From assembly GCA_947652605.1 (NCBI GenBank), contig OX393579.1, positions 44,274,970 through 44,338,969 on the forward strand: a DNA stretch of 64,000 bases. Reading direction: 5' to 3'. This document shows positions 12,222 to 23,660 of this stretch, in pieces. Made by a program: the position numbers and the translations under genes. The DNA is from Elmis aenea. Lineage: Eukaryota; Arthropoda; Insecta; Coleoptera; Elmidae. The notes under the pieces were generated by a model. The model saw only the letters and a list, made by a program, of their open reading frames with translations. It made no database searches and was not told where the DNA came from. The number at the start of each line of letters is the position of its first letter. Positions within the stretch are counted from its first letter, which is position 1.

Positions 12222-12954
12222 AAATTCTTGGTATCTTTAATTTTCTGGCATGATTTGCTTTTCCAAGTGAACTTGTGAAGGCTCAGATCTGTCTTTGGGA
12301 ATTTAGATGTTGTTCCACAATTCCAGTTGAAACGTTTATGGAAACGCAAAAGGCAATTTGCATACGGGTCCTCAAACGATCCTGTGGTTGATGCAAAGAA
12401 AGCATACAAAATAAACTGTTTTAATCAAGTTTTAGATAAAACACTGCAGTCTCTTCAACCTCGATTTAAACAATTAATAGAGACAATGGATTTATTTAGT
12501 TTTTTAAGGGCATTTCTTAATCAATCCAAACAGACTACATTAAAATGTGCTGCTGATTTACAAATTGCTTTAAAATACGGCGAATCGGTGGACTTAAATG
12601 GATTCATGTTGGCGGAAGAAATAGAATCTTTAAAAGTAATTATTCCACAAAGTTGTTGCAATCCTTTAAATATGCTTAAATATTTGGCTTGTAATAATCG
12701 TCCATCCTCGTTTCCAAATTTGTTTATTGCACTAAGGATCTTTCTTACTATACCGGTAACAGTCTCTGCGGGTGAAAGAAGTTTTTTTTAAATTAAAATT
12801 AATTAAAACGTATTAGCGACCCACTATTTCTGAAGAAGGTTTAAAATTCACTCGCAATTATGTCAATAGAAAATAAAGTTATGAGGGAAATGGACTTCGA
12901 CAACCAATTAAAAGATTTTGCAGAAGCAAAATCTAGAAAGATTAATTTTAATTG
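12222..12954 (+). pseudogene. hAT transposase C-terminal half (ZMYM1-like type), disrupted
   Basis: A reading frame starting at 12222 (KFLVSLIFWHDLLFQVNL) hits a stop at about 12276, then continues in the same frame to 12791. That frame contains SFPNLFIALRIFLTIP and VTVSAGERSFF, the hAT dimerisation-region signature where families normally read on into FSKLKLIK-type residues. A poly-T/A frameshift and stops follow. The tail is recovered in another frame from 12860 (MSIENKVMREMDFDNQLKDF) to a stop at 12954. The known role of the intact family is cut-and-paste transposition. This copy has several lesions and lacks the N-terminal zinc finger and first catalytic residues. Confidence 0.75.
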
Positions 12955-13351
12955 AGTTTCTATTTCGTTTATAAAAATATGAGTTGTTTTGCTTTCCTTC
13001 GTTCATAGTCAGTTTGTCAAATTTTGTTTTGTTATGTTTGTTATAATATTATTTTAGCTTGTTTGTTCAAATTTTTATTTAAAAAATAAATTATTTGTAT
13101 GATAACACATCACCTGAGAGTATAATAAATCTTCCCACCCGCGAATTGAAGAAGAAATTAAGAAAAGTTCTGATTTCTAAAGCTTACTATGGAGTAAGCA
13201 AATATTTAAATGATGCTTCCTTAATAAAATGTTATATTTAAATATCATTTTTTTGTGTTGAGCTTTTTATTAACTATGTATATTATTGTAATGTACGTAC
13301 TTTATTATTGTGACAAGTTCTATACCTTTTTTGGAATATTCAGAACAAATA

Positions 13352-13376
13352 AAGATTATTATTATTATTATTATTA
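13352..13376. repeat. (ATT)n microsatellite
   Basis: About eight ATT units inside hAT element Y. Confidence 0.9.
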
Positions 13377-13466
13377 ATGTGTAATTAAATTTTTTTGTGG
13401 GGGGGGCCCCGCAGCTTGTCCTTGCGTCGGGCCCCGCGCTTACTAGGGCCGGCCCTGCCTGTAAGT

Positions 13467-14066
13467 CGGGACCGGCGCAAGAGTAGCTGACGCCCCTAGG
13501 CAAAGAAAATTTGGGTTCCCCCATATTTTATCGTGTAATATATTTTTGGGGATTTACCCAAACGTCAAGCAGCAAATGAACTAATTTTAATGCGGGTAAA
13601 TTCCCAAAAACATATTTATATTTATTAAAATAACACTATACATTTTTTAATATTTTTTTATTAATTAACACTAATACATTTGTACATAAATATGTATATG
13701 ATTTCTCCTAATATTTTAACGTCTGAAATACAAAAATTAAGAAACATTAATTTGTCGGGCTTTTGCTTGGACGAAGTTGTGAATTAATTCATTTATGTCC
13801 ATTGTAGATGCAATTTCATGCTCTATAGATAAATTATTCCAACACAAATGAGTCGTTCCTGATACATCATATAGCGAGTGTACTTTTCTGGAAGTTTTTA
13901 AACAAAAAAAAAACTCCTTTCTGAACTTGCTACCGATACTGACAATGTTGCAAAAATTCTCAGAACAATAAACACATTTAAACATTATTTTCTAAATTTT
14001 TTTTATGAGTAAATTTGGCGCCCCTAGGCAACTGCCTAGAGTCGCCTTATGGCAAAACCTGCCCTG
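13467..14066 (-). mobile_element. hAT element X, 600 bp, sharing its insertion site with element Y
   Basis: It starts CGGGACCGGCGCAAG at 13467 and ends CAAAACCTGCCCTG at 14066. CGCCCCTAGGC blocks lie inside both ends (13491 and 14021). Flanks CTGTAAGT (13459-13466) and CTCTAAGT (14067-14074) match at 7 of 8 positions. The left duplication overlaps the right duplication of element Y, so Y apparently integrated into X's target duplication. Confidence 0.75.
13737..13985 (-). pseudogene. hAT transposase C-terminal tail in element X
   Basis: The minus-strand frame ends with LSIEHEIASTMDINELIHNF followed by VQAKARQINVS and a stop. This matches the usual C-terminal tail of ZMYM-type hAT transposases (SIEHE..., ELI..F, KAR). 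The upstream part of the frame gives no recognisable dimerisation motif and is degenerate, and the element is far too short to be autonomous. The tail resembles but is not identical to the tail in element Y (SIENKVMREMDF), so X and Y are different families. Confidence 0.6.
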
Positions 14067-14074
14067 CTCTAAGT

Positions 14075-14985
14075 GTGTATTGGTTGTACAATTTAGGTGA
14101 AATTTAACTCCGAAAATTTGTAACGTAATTCTAAGCCTATTTGAAAAAAAAGTTAAATAATATATCGTGAGACTTTCTAGACCGAACTTTGGTTTCATTA
14201 GTAAGGCCATTCGCTAAAAGTGACGATCCTTTGTTGCAAGCTGTGTTTATAACCTACGTTTTTGTATTACCTTATTCGTTTGATATCAATGTAGGTCATT
14301 GTTAACATTTATTGTAGTTTAGCACACTTTTAAATGTTGATATTGTTGTATTTACATAATATTTGCTTACCTGAAATAGCTCTTACAACATTAAAAACGA
14401 AAACAAACAGTTATACCACAAAACAAGCAAAGTTAGAGGCGACGCATGTAGTTCTAGGTGATGCAATTACTACAGTTCTTTATCGTGTAAAAATTATAAA
14501 TAATTTATAGGTTTAGGGTAAATTTTTTCGTATTTTTGAATTAAGAAGATAGATCAAATAGTTTAAAAATATAATGTCATTCGCACCTACAGTGTTCATA
14601 TAATGTATTATAATTGAAGGACTTTAAAATAGAAATTATCTACGATACTTGAAATTTTATTGTATCTCTGCATTTTACTTTTAGAAATACATGGAAATTT
14701 AACCTTAAATGTATCTAATATTATAAAAAACTAATGAAGTGCGAGAGCACATTTAATTCTATATTTTATCTTTAGGTATACCTACCTTGAAAACGTTTTT
14801 TTTTTATATATATTTGATTTTCGTTTTCACTTTAAGATTCTTTTTATAAATTTGAGTCGAATATGTCTTATGTTTTTTTTTTGTAACCGAATGACTCAAT
14901 CGATAAAGCAATTTTAAACGGAACAAACTGTACATAATAAAGTTTTTTAATCAGAATGACATTTATAATAAATGACAAGTTGACT
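14075..14985. other. no gene seen
   Basis: AT-rich. No coding, RNA or transposon feature recognised. Confidence 0.45.
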
Positions 14986-14989
14986 ATCG

Positions 14990-15285
14990 CATCTTAAAAA
15001 TTAAATAGTCTTGAATAATTTCGAGAACGTCATCCGATTAAAACCTTTGTTTTACGTCTAAAATACAAAACTTTAGATTTCTAATGTTGATATTAAAAAA
15101 GTATTGATAAAATTTAAAATTGAAGTTTGTCAGGATATTTCAGAAACTGGGCACCTCTTACACATTTTCATTTAGTTTTCTTACAAAGCATGTGTAAATA
15201 CACTTTTTTTCTAATTTAACCAACCTGCTATCTCTAACTGTTTCCGAAATTCCCATGTTTTTCACATAAGAACATACACCCTGTA
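14990..15285 (-). mobile_element. one-ended TACAGGGTG element relic, paralogous to 20770-20995
   Basis: The stretch ends CACCCTGTA at 15277-15285. Read on the minus strand it has ACATGGGAATTTCGGAAAC, AGAGATAG and GGTTGGTTAAATTAG, the shared subterminal pattern. Inner blocks (CATCCGATTA, CAGGATATTT) recur at 20770-20995. Confidence 0.6.
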
Positions 15286-16290
15286 TATGTAGCAACTTAT
15301 TGTTCTATACAAAATTATAATTTTACTTTTAAGTCCTTGATAGAAAATTGAAATTTAATTTATGCATTTTCGACATTTATTTATATTCAGCATAATTTAA
15401 AATGTTGATATAGTAATTTATTTATAACTTAATAAAACTTTTGTAACATATATAAATAAACAAGCAGTTGTAACAGGTTTCAAGTTAAAAAAAATATGAC
15501 ATACTCACTTCTATACCCAATAATCCGTCTTATAATTTGTTTTGCGCCAATGCAAATATGTTTTCTAGTTTTTTAAGTTGTTGTATTTGAATTTGAATAC
15601 TTACTCAATAGTTCAATATTCGTAAATTATAACATTTAAAGAAATCAAATTCTAGCAGAATGAGCTTTTTACTATTTTGTAAAAATGAGATCTGTATACA
15701 TTGTCTATTGAAGTTGAGAGTATCTTTTTTATTATTATCATAATGCATTTATTAATGTGTTCCAACTTGGGAGGTATATTATGTGCATTTTTTTAATATT
15801 GCTGTGTGATGCTATTTACATTCATATGCTAATGTTGTTTTTTTTTGTTACAGGTAAACATTTTATAACCAATTATCGTGATTGCAACTGCTGGTATAGT
15901 ATGCATTTCAAACATTTTTCTCCGTTCACACAAACAACACGCACTTTTACTCACGTGTAAACGTAAATACTTTTCAACACGTGAATTTAATGCAGTTATG
16001 AACGTTAACTTTTTATCAGATTTTGTTTTGCATTTCTCACTTACAAATAATTTATTATGCTTAACTGTTTACTACCTTAACAGAATAAACTACACTCTTA
16101 CATTAATTATGTTTTTAAAAAAATGGAATTCATTAGCGTGATTGCAGTTACTGATAATGGATTAAACAAACATTTTAATTTAAACTGTGTAGGAGCTCAT
16201 TTAAACTTAAACGATTAGGGGCAGGTCGTACAAGTACAGTCAGTATATTATATTGTTCGTCGAACGAATATTTGCAGTCGTTCGCCTGTT
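15286..16290. other. no gene seen
   Basis: AT-rich. The overlapping chance frames at 15757-16141 show no recognisable domain. Confidence 0.45.
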
Positions 16291-16297
16291 CTTCGGC

Positions 16298-16557
16298 CCA
16301 GCCGGGCCTAATCAAAAGGGGGGGGTGACAAGAGGGGCAGATGCCCTGCGTCTCACAGTTTTAGGGGCCTCAATTTTTAACTTGATATGTTAGAAAAAAA
16401 TACATAATATTTTTGTAGTTGAAATAACAGTTTTATAACATATATCACTGAACGACCATTAACATTTTATATTTTTCCCTCATAGTTTTTAATTTTAAAG
16501 GGCCTCAAAAACATTGTTTGCCCGGGCCTCATTTACTCTGAAAGGCCCTGGGCCCTG
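16298..16557. mobile_element. decayed GGGCC-rich hAT-like MITE
   Basis: GC-rich ends CAGCCGGGCC near 16301 and GGCCCTGGGCCCTG ending at 16557 enclose an AT-rich core. The motif GCCCGGGCCTC at 16520, with the following AAAGGCCCTGG, recurs as a short fragment at 52560-52600. No target duplication could be matched, so borders are approximate. Confidence 0.4.
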
Positions 16558-17017
16558 TATTTATTAAAGATGTCGTCCACAAACACTAACTCCTAGGGTA
16601 CCTCTAGTTGTATAGAGGTTACCCCACTAACGACAAAAAGCAAGTCATTTGAATAAGTTTAAAAAACAAGACTGACACCTCAATGAAATATCGTCAATTT
16701 TTTAACGTTTAGCAAACTTTTGGCATTCGCACCAAAACAGCAAATAGTTACACAAAAAATTGTGGTTTGTTATGTGTATTATTTAATATAATGGATATCT
16801 CGGTAATTGTTAGAGGTAGAAAGATATTTAGTTTACTAATGAAGTTCTAGAAGAACTGATGGCACGTTATCGATTTAAATTTATGAGAGACACAATGCAA
16901 ACGGAAATGCAATATCTATATCCGTTTCCGATTTATAACCCAAAAATAAAATCTAGATTTTATTTAACATGTTCTTCTAACTCATTTTTTTTTCATTATG
17001 TCAATACCATGTAACAG

Positions 17018-18316
17018 AATTTTTCTACGGCCCGATTTCTCACATTTTACATTTTTGCTTGTCTCGGGATTCCGGGAATAAATTGGTCTAGGTACTTCCC
17101 GGGGTTTACCGGGAAGTAATAAAATACAGGGGTTTGGAGCATCAGTCCAATTTTTTAGTTGCTATGCTCCGGCATCAAGATGCCTGCTCCAGCTCCGCTC
17201 CGCGCTCCAAATATTAATAAAATAAGTTTTTTTTATTTGAAAATTTGTTTTTTAAAACAAAGCTAAAATTTTATGAGATATGTGGAAATGGACCAAAAAT
17301 TACAATATTTGACCCTAAGAAACAAGTGAAGTTAAATAAATGAACAAATTATTGATCTTCAAAAGTTAAAAAAAGAAAAAAAAGTTCTTTAAAATTTTCA
17401 AAATTCAAATACAAAATAATGAAAATTAATATTCAAAAAAGTTACATTATAATAATTTTACTTCAAAAAAATCAAATTTAGTTTATTTATAATTTTATTA
17501 AATACTATACCCATGAGAATAATTCATTTAAAAAAAATTGTGGTTTATAATAGTAAAGTGGAGCAGTGGAGCAATCAAAATTATTTGCTCCGGGCTCCGC
17601 TCCCGCTCCGGGCAAAAACCCATTGCTCCACTGCTCCGCGCTCCAGCTCCGCGCTCCGCTCCAGACCCCTGATAAAATATGCCAATATTTTAAAATAAGT
17701 AACCCGAAAAAGGAAGGGAGCAGTTTATTACTTAAAAACAACTGCGAGTTGTATAGTAAAGACATTTTACTCTGATTACTATTAATAATAAAATAATATG
17801 GGTGAGAGAAACATAAATTTTTAAAATATTACCATTCTATTGCAATTTTATTTTAATGAACACAATAACATAATTTTTACAATGAATTTTTGTAATATGA
17901 TTTAAGAAAACAAAGGTGATCTATGCTTTGGTCACTTAAGTCTTATTCGTAATTTATTATAAATCATAAAATGCTTTTCAAGTCTCTATTAATGTTATTG
18001 GAATTGTCTTGAGAGCATCTAGCAGCAAAAAGACGTCGTTTTTATTAACAAAATTTCATTTACAAGCTATTTTGCTCCGCATTACCAGGGTACACAAAAA
18101 TATAACTGTAAACGTATTTTAATTATATAAACTTTGTCATGAAGACCTGGCTTCTTTACTCATATCATGGGTGTACATAATTTGTTATTCTAAATTTTTA
18201 AAAAAAAACTATTTTGAAATAAGACTTAAGTTTTTCCATAAATTAATGTTTTTTAAATATCACGGAATTTCCCGGGACAAAAGGTATTTCCCGGGAATTA
18301 TGAAATAGAGAAACCG
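17018..18316. mobile_element. CCCGGGAA-family non-autonomous element, copy 1
   Basis: The left end starts near GAATTTTTCTACGG. CGGGATTCCGGGAATAAA and TTCCCGGGGTTTACCGGGAA follow. The right end has TTTCCCGGGACAAAAGG and ATTTCCCGGGAATTATGAAA (18265-18307). The core (AATGAACACAATAACATAAT; GTACACAAAAATATAACTGT) aligns collinearly with copy 2 at 42640-43427. The element at 17127-17671 interrupts it. Non-coding; the superfamily is unknown. Confidence 0.65.
17127..17671. mobile_element. hAT MITE built from GGAGC pentamers, 545 bp
   Basis: Ends are CAGGGGTTTGGAGC at 17127 and GCTCCAGACCCCTG ending at 17671. A perfect 8-bp duplication ATAAAATA lies at 17119-17126 and 17672-17679. Both arms contain repeated GCTCC/GGAGC pentamers (for example GCTCCAGCTCCGCTCCGCGC at 17191), and the centre is AT-rich. 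Copy 2 of the CCCGGGAA element (42728-42760) shows the uninterrupted target, confirming the insertion. Confidence 0.85.
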
Positions 18317-18392
18317 TACTAATGATGAAGGAACAAGAGTCTTGAAACTGCTCCACCATATTTACAAGAGATCCTTCCTAAAAAAAGTTATA

Positions 18393-19447
18393 TACAGGGT
18401 GTTTCTTAAGTATTGCAAAAACATTCTGGTGGTGATTCCTGATCGAAAATTAAGAGTGGTCTTTCATATAAAATTTTCGGAGTTACACCCTCCTAAAGGG
18501 GAGCGGAAAAATTAGGTTTTTATTTTATTTCTCAAATTTGGGTAAATGTAGGAGAATGAGATTTGGTAGATGTTTTATGCTTATTGAAAGGTTTCTCATA
18601 GTAATATTTTTAATCATCTCCCTCCTTCACAGGGGGGCTGAAAAGTGCGACCCCTGTTGTTTTTCATCAGAACTTTTTGGAAGCTTAAACATTTTAATTT
18701 AAATATTTGTTTTTTGAAAGCTTGATTTATTTAGAAACTTTTTAATGCTATAGTTTTTCTCGTTAAACCTACCGTTTTTGAGTAAAAAATAACATAAGTA
18801 AACACAAACCATCAAATATTCCAACATAAAACGATTCATTTTGGTGGTTGCTATGGTTTGTTTATGTTCACATTGGGTAGAATTGACGAGCGTTATAACG
18901 TTGTCGCCGCGTAAACGTCAAAAATGAATAACATCTGTCAATTCTACCCAATATGAACATAAACAAACCATGGCAACCACCAAAATGATTCGTTTTATAT
19001 TGGAATATTTGGTGATTCGTGTTTACTTATGTTATTTTTTACTCAAAAACGGTAGGTTTAACGAGAAAAACTAAAGAATTAAAAAGTTTCTAAATAGATC
19101 AAGCTTTCAAAAAACCAATTTTTAGTTGCAAAAAAAAACAACCATAAAGTTCTGATAAACAAACCAACAGGGGTCGCACTTTTCAGCCCCCTGTGAAGGA
19201 GGGAGATGATTAAAAATATTACTATGGGAAACCTTTCAATAAGCATAAAACATCTACCAAATATCATTCTCCTACATTTACCCAAATTTGAGAAATAAAA
19301 TAAAAGCCCAATTTTCCGCTCCCCTTTAGGGGGGTGTAACTCCGAAAGAAGACGTCTATGGAAAAAAAATTATATGAAAGACCACTCTTAATTTTCGATG
19401 AGAATCACCTCCAGAATGTTTTTGCAATACTTAAGAATCACCCTGTA
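18393..19447. mobile_element. E3: 1.05-kb palindromic element
   Basis: The left end is TACAGGGTGTTTCTTAAG and the right end is CTTAAGAATCACCCTGTA. The arms pair over most of their length, meeting near 18920 (ATTGGGTAGAATTGACG / GTCAATTCTACCCAAT). Flanking TA is present on both sides. Internal landmarks are GGGGGCTGAAAAGTGCGACC near 18635 and its inverse near 19170. Non-coding. A truncated relative lies at 23661-24485. Confidence 0.85.
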
Positions 19448-19560
19448 TAATAACATTTACTGATATTAATAAATGAATCACTTAAATGATTGAAGTATTG
19501 ATCAAATGTTTTACAATATTCAAATTTTATCTTGGAGTTACCTATACCCTAAAAACTGTA

Positions 19561-20561
19561 TAAGGCCAAGCGCACATTGACACGCAGTTGACTGACGCAG
19601 GGCAGCACAGTTTCTGTGATTCCATCTTTTGAGATAAGACACCGCGAATTGAGACGCAGAGCAATGCAGCGCAGTACTGCACCGTTTTCGCCTGCCCCAC
19701 ACTTGTGGATCTTACACAGAAACTGTGTCATATCGCCACTCGCGCCCCTTTGAGTATTTTGATTTGATTGTGTCTTTTCTTTAAATGGAATCATTAGAAG
19801 TAACATTAATTGAATCGTTGCGTAACTACCCTCTGATTTACGACACCTGCCATTTACAATATATGATAACGAAATTTAAACAGGAAATTTGGATAAAAAT
19901 TCACCGACCGTTTTAGTGTAAATTACGCTCCATTAAAAATTTTGAGCGGTGCAGCGCCCTCAAAAATTGTCAACAAATTAACAACTTTAAGATTCCACCG
20001 GCAATTATTTTTGAAGTTTGATTGATAATAGTTTCGAAAACGTTTTGCACAAGCAAAACTTTTAAAATATTACACAGGGCGTTTGTTACGCTTTGTCAAA
20101 TTCAATGGAAATAAAAAATCTGAATATTTTTTTAATTACAATAGTCTAGTTTTTTTTTGTGTATTTTTGTACAGAATTAGATTCTACTTAGATAATTTAA
20201 AGTTAGTTTCTAACTTATTTTTATTAATTTCCGGGCTATTGCGATTTATATGTTAATTGCAGTGGCAAATAGAATATTTCATAGTAGAGAGACAAAACTA
20301 GAGAATTTCTTGAACAATTAAAACAACAAATAAAAAATGTATTTATATTTCTGTAAAAATATGCAAAAATATATAGATTACTGTGTTGAAAAAAATAACT
20401 TTCTAATGTTTAAATATTAATTAATTTGACAAAGCGTTAACTGAGGCGCAGAACTGCTATCCAATGTACGCGGACAACTGTGCCACATTGTTTTTATTTT
20501 CGTACTGCCCTGCCTGGTCTGCTCTGCCCGTACTGCGCCACACAGTTCAATGTGCGCCTTA
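19561..20561. mobile_element. 1.0-kb element with GCGCACATTGA inverted ends
   Basis: The left end has TAAGGCCAAGCGCACATTGA and the right end has TCAATGTGCGCCTTA, an inverted pair with a small indel. Both sides continue with GC-rich GCAGGGCAG / CTGCCCTGCC motifs. The interior (19920-20110) includes a diverged fragment shared with the palindromes at 26595 and 55402 (ACAGGGCGTTTGTTACGC at 20075). Target duplication is unclear, possibly TA. Non-coding; the superfamily is not assigned. Confidence 0.55.
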
Positions 20562-20769
20562 GCTAAATGTATGATATCCGCTATAAACTTTATGCTCGTT
20601 CGGATTTGCGACTAGCGCTAATGTGAATGTGCTATAGTTTTTTGTACTTTGCTGATTGCTGTTAACCGAAATATCGCCAAATCTATATACTTATTTATTT
20701 TAAATCTGATAATCTTGTTTTACATTAGAAATACAAAAGTTGACTAATTTGTCTCAAAAACTAAGCAGA

Positions 20770-20995
20770 TTTTGTTAATATAGTAATGCCATCCGATTAG
20801 TATGACTGCTTAAGTTTAAATTTCTATGGTGAATCGAGAATAAACTAATCAAATATAAATTGAAGTATTTTAATGTTTCAGGATATTTTTAGGAATTGAA
20901 CACTAAATACACATTTTCTGTTTGGATTTTTAATAAGCTATTCAAGCATCCTTCTATTTCCGTAATTTCCATGTTCTTCAAATGAATCATACACC
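20770..20995 (-). repeat. diverged duplicate of the 14990-15285 repeat
   Basis: Shares CATCCGATTA, TTCAGGATATTT, ACACATTTTC and ATTTCCATGTTCTTCA with 14990-15285 in the same order. The terminus is decayed to CATACACCCAG. Confidence 0.5.
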
Positions 20996-21491
20996 CAGCT
21001 TACGACTGTTGATTGCTTTGCAACTTTATTTTACAATTTTAATCATTTTGTCTCTACGTTTTTCTAATTCTTTGCTAATTACTTGACCATATCCTTCCTG
21101 TCCATAATACCTTATGCTTTTTTTAGTACTAATATAATGCAGACACATACATATATATGCAAATGAAAATAGTTACCAAGCTGGTAAATATTTTACGACT
21201 TCAAAAAACAGTTTTAAAGAAACTGTTTTCTGTTTTTTTCCAAAACGTTATCTAAACCAAAGGAAACGATCTTTTTTATTTTCGCCGCACAAAGTATTAA
21301 GAAGGATTTAAACTGCAAAAAATCGAGATTTACTTCTTTGAAATGTTCCGAACTACGCTTTTATTGTTTTTTTTTAAAGGTTTTGCTTGCGGAGTTATTA
21401 AAATTAGAGTTACCGTAAATGTATGAGCTATAAACTATTACAAATGTATTAATTTTTACGGAAAACCGTATCCTAAAAAATTATGGCTTTA

Positions 21492-22971
21492 TACAGGGTG
21501 TCCCAAATTTGAGTAAATGCATGGGGATCTCGCTTATCTTAAGAGCTACGAGGTCGGTTAAATCAGGGCAAAGTTGTTAAATTAGATGCTCAACAAATAT
21601 CTGCAAAGAAAATTTCCATAGCTGTCTTAGTTCAAAAGTTATTCAAGAAAAACTGAAAAAATTTATTTTCGTTTTTTGGTCCTATTTCCTACATTTTTTA
21701 AGATATCGACAATTTGGAAGCACTTCTCCATGGCAACTTCTTACGCTTTATATTTTGAGATAACATAGTATTTCCAACAACTTTTCGTCTCTTAAGAACC
21801 ATCTTCAACTTCATTTTTTTAAATGCGGCGAAAAAATTTTAATCTTATAGTCGGATAGCATTTTGTCTTCTGATTACAATGATATATGACACTTAATATC
21901 TAAAATGATATTTTACTACAAAATTTTGAGAAAAACTCATTTTGTTCAATTTTTGAATCAAAGAATCGTATACTATTGTTTCGTTAAAACAGTCATTTTG
22001 ACATTAATATGATCTTGATTAATTGTATAATTTGCAACCAGCTAGAAATTCTTTGATGTTTTTGTGATTTTGTTCGCAATTTTTATTTTCACTATGTTCT
22101 GGTAGTACATTTTTAATTTATTTATTTATTTATTTGCTATCCCTTCTGGTATTGCGGAGTATTGTTAAAATAATTTTCGTCAATTATGGAAAATAAAAGG
22201 TGTTACAAATATGATATTGTAATTATTGATTTTACTGAAGTATTGAATAAACTGTTGAAAATTAAAAAGCATGCCATGAGAAAACAAAATTTTGTGTATT
22301 TTTAAACCTTTCTCGAATTTCTTAAAAAGTGTTGATTGTCATATTTAATAAAGAAAAGCACAAATTCAAAGAATTTGTAACTGGTTGCAAGTTATACAAT
22401 TAATCACGATCATATTAATGTCAAAGTGACAGTTTTAACAGAACAACAAAAAAACAAAAAAATTGTTTTGTTTTTTATTTTGCTTTTTATTTGTACAATA
22501 TTATTTGATTTAAAAATTGGACAAAATGAGTTTTTCTCAATTTTTTGTGGTGAAATATCATTTTAGATATAAAGTGTCATATAATATTGAAATCAGAAGA
22601 CAAAATGCTATCCGACTATAAGATTAAAAATTTTTCGCCGTATTTAAAAAAATGAAGTTGATGTTTCTGAAGAGACGAAACGTTGTTGGAAATTCTATGT
22701 TATCTTAAAATATAAAGCGTAAGAAGTTGTCATGGAGAAGTGCTTCCAGATTGTCGATATCTTAAAAAATGTAGGATATAGGGCAAAAAAACGAAAATCA
22801 ATTTTTTCAATTTTTCTTGAATAACTTTTGAACTATGACAGCTATGAAAATTTTCTTTGCAGACATTTGATGAGCATCTAATTTCCCAACTTTGCCCTAA
22901 TTTAACTGACCTCGTAGCTCTTAAGATAAGCGAGATCCCTATGCATTTACTCGAATTTGTAACACCCTGTA
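21492..22971. mobile_element. E4: 1.48-kb palindromic element
   Basis: Starts TACAGGGTGTCCCAAATTTG and ends CGAATTTGTAACACCCTGTA, flanked by TA. The arms pair closely: GGGGATCTCGCTTATCTTAA at 21524 is answered by TTAAGATAAGCGAGATCCC at 22921. The turn-around is near 22230, next to a TTTA simple repeat at about 22116-22136. The frame at 22730-23122 is a chance frame in the right arm. Non-coding. Confidence 0.85.
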
Positions 22972-23384
22972 TAGTAGAGTAGTAAGCAGTAATATTATAT
23001 TTTTTGTATATGTTGGAATAATTTCTGTTTTTTTCACAACTGCTCTTTCTTTCTAATCGAAGTAATAATCTCAAAACTAACGTTAGAAATATAAAAGATC
23101 GGATACAGCGGAAAGGAAACAATTAGATGGTGGCTTTAATTAATATTGATGTTTTTTAATAACCTACGGACTGCAGCAGAGAAGATTTTGCATGATTTTC
23201 AGCGCATAATTGCAATTACCCATTATAAATTATATCAGAATGCAAGGATGCGCAACCAAGTTTTTGCGGCGTGAAATAAATTCATAATTTCTTATTCCAC
23301 TCTCTTACGTGCTCTAACATCCTCAATGTGGCAAAGAAATGGTAAAAACGGAAGCTAGAAATTAGTTCTTCTTTCCCAGGAAAA
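22972..23384. other. no gene seen
   Basis: AT-rich sequence without recognised features. Confidence 0.4.
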
Positions 23385-23660
23385 TACAGGGTGTGGTAAC
23401 CTATGTGAGGTGACTTTTCTTTCAATTTTAAAAATTGTTTCCGTGAATGCAAACGTTACATTGGTTACTAAGAAACAAACGAAATTTACATTTTGTTAAC
23501 CCGCAACCATAGTTGCCTGTGGTAGTTTAAAAAGAAATTTTTTTCTAATTTCGTTAATAAATGGATTGATATATGCATCATTAAGGCCCGATTGCATAAA
23601 AGTTTAACCTGGGATTAACGTTAACCAGAGAACTAGGCAAAATCACAGCATGGTTGGCGC
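23385..23660 (+). mobile_element. one-ended TACAGGGTG relic
   Basis: TACAGGGTGTGGTAACC starts at 23385 with no matching inverted partner nearby. It gives way to unrelated sequence containing GGCCCGATTGCATAAAAG (about 23586), which may be another decayed terminus. Confidence 0.4.

Larger units (their letters stand above)
11906..13457 (+). mobile_element. hAT element Y, 1.55 kb, with decayed transposase
   Basis: The termini are CAGGGCCGGCC at 11906 and GGCCGGCCCTG ending at 13457. Flanks TCTGTAAG (11898-11905) and CCTGTAAG (13458-13465) match at 7 of 8 positions, the hAT target-duplication length. Just inside both ends are GC-rich GGCCCCGCGCTTA motifs. The interior carries a disrupted transposase on the + strand (separate entry) and an ATT microsatellite at about 13355-13375. 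Confidence 0.85.

Noticed and set aside
15757..16141. Overlapping + strand frames possibly encoding membrane proteins
   Set aside because: Hydrophobic runs come from poly-T; two frames overlap, with no splice sites or similarity.
17505..17775. Three overlapping frames across the GGAGC element
   Set aside because: Translations of pentamer repeats extending into the flanking CCCGGGAA element.
22730..23122. 130-codon minus-strand frame
   Set aside because: It lies mostly in the right arm of palindrome E4, has no domain signature, and its start depends on non-repeat flank.
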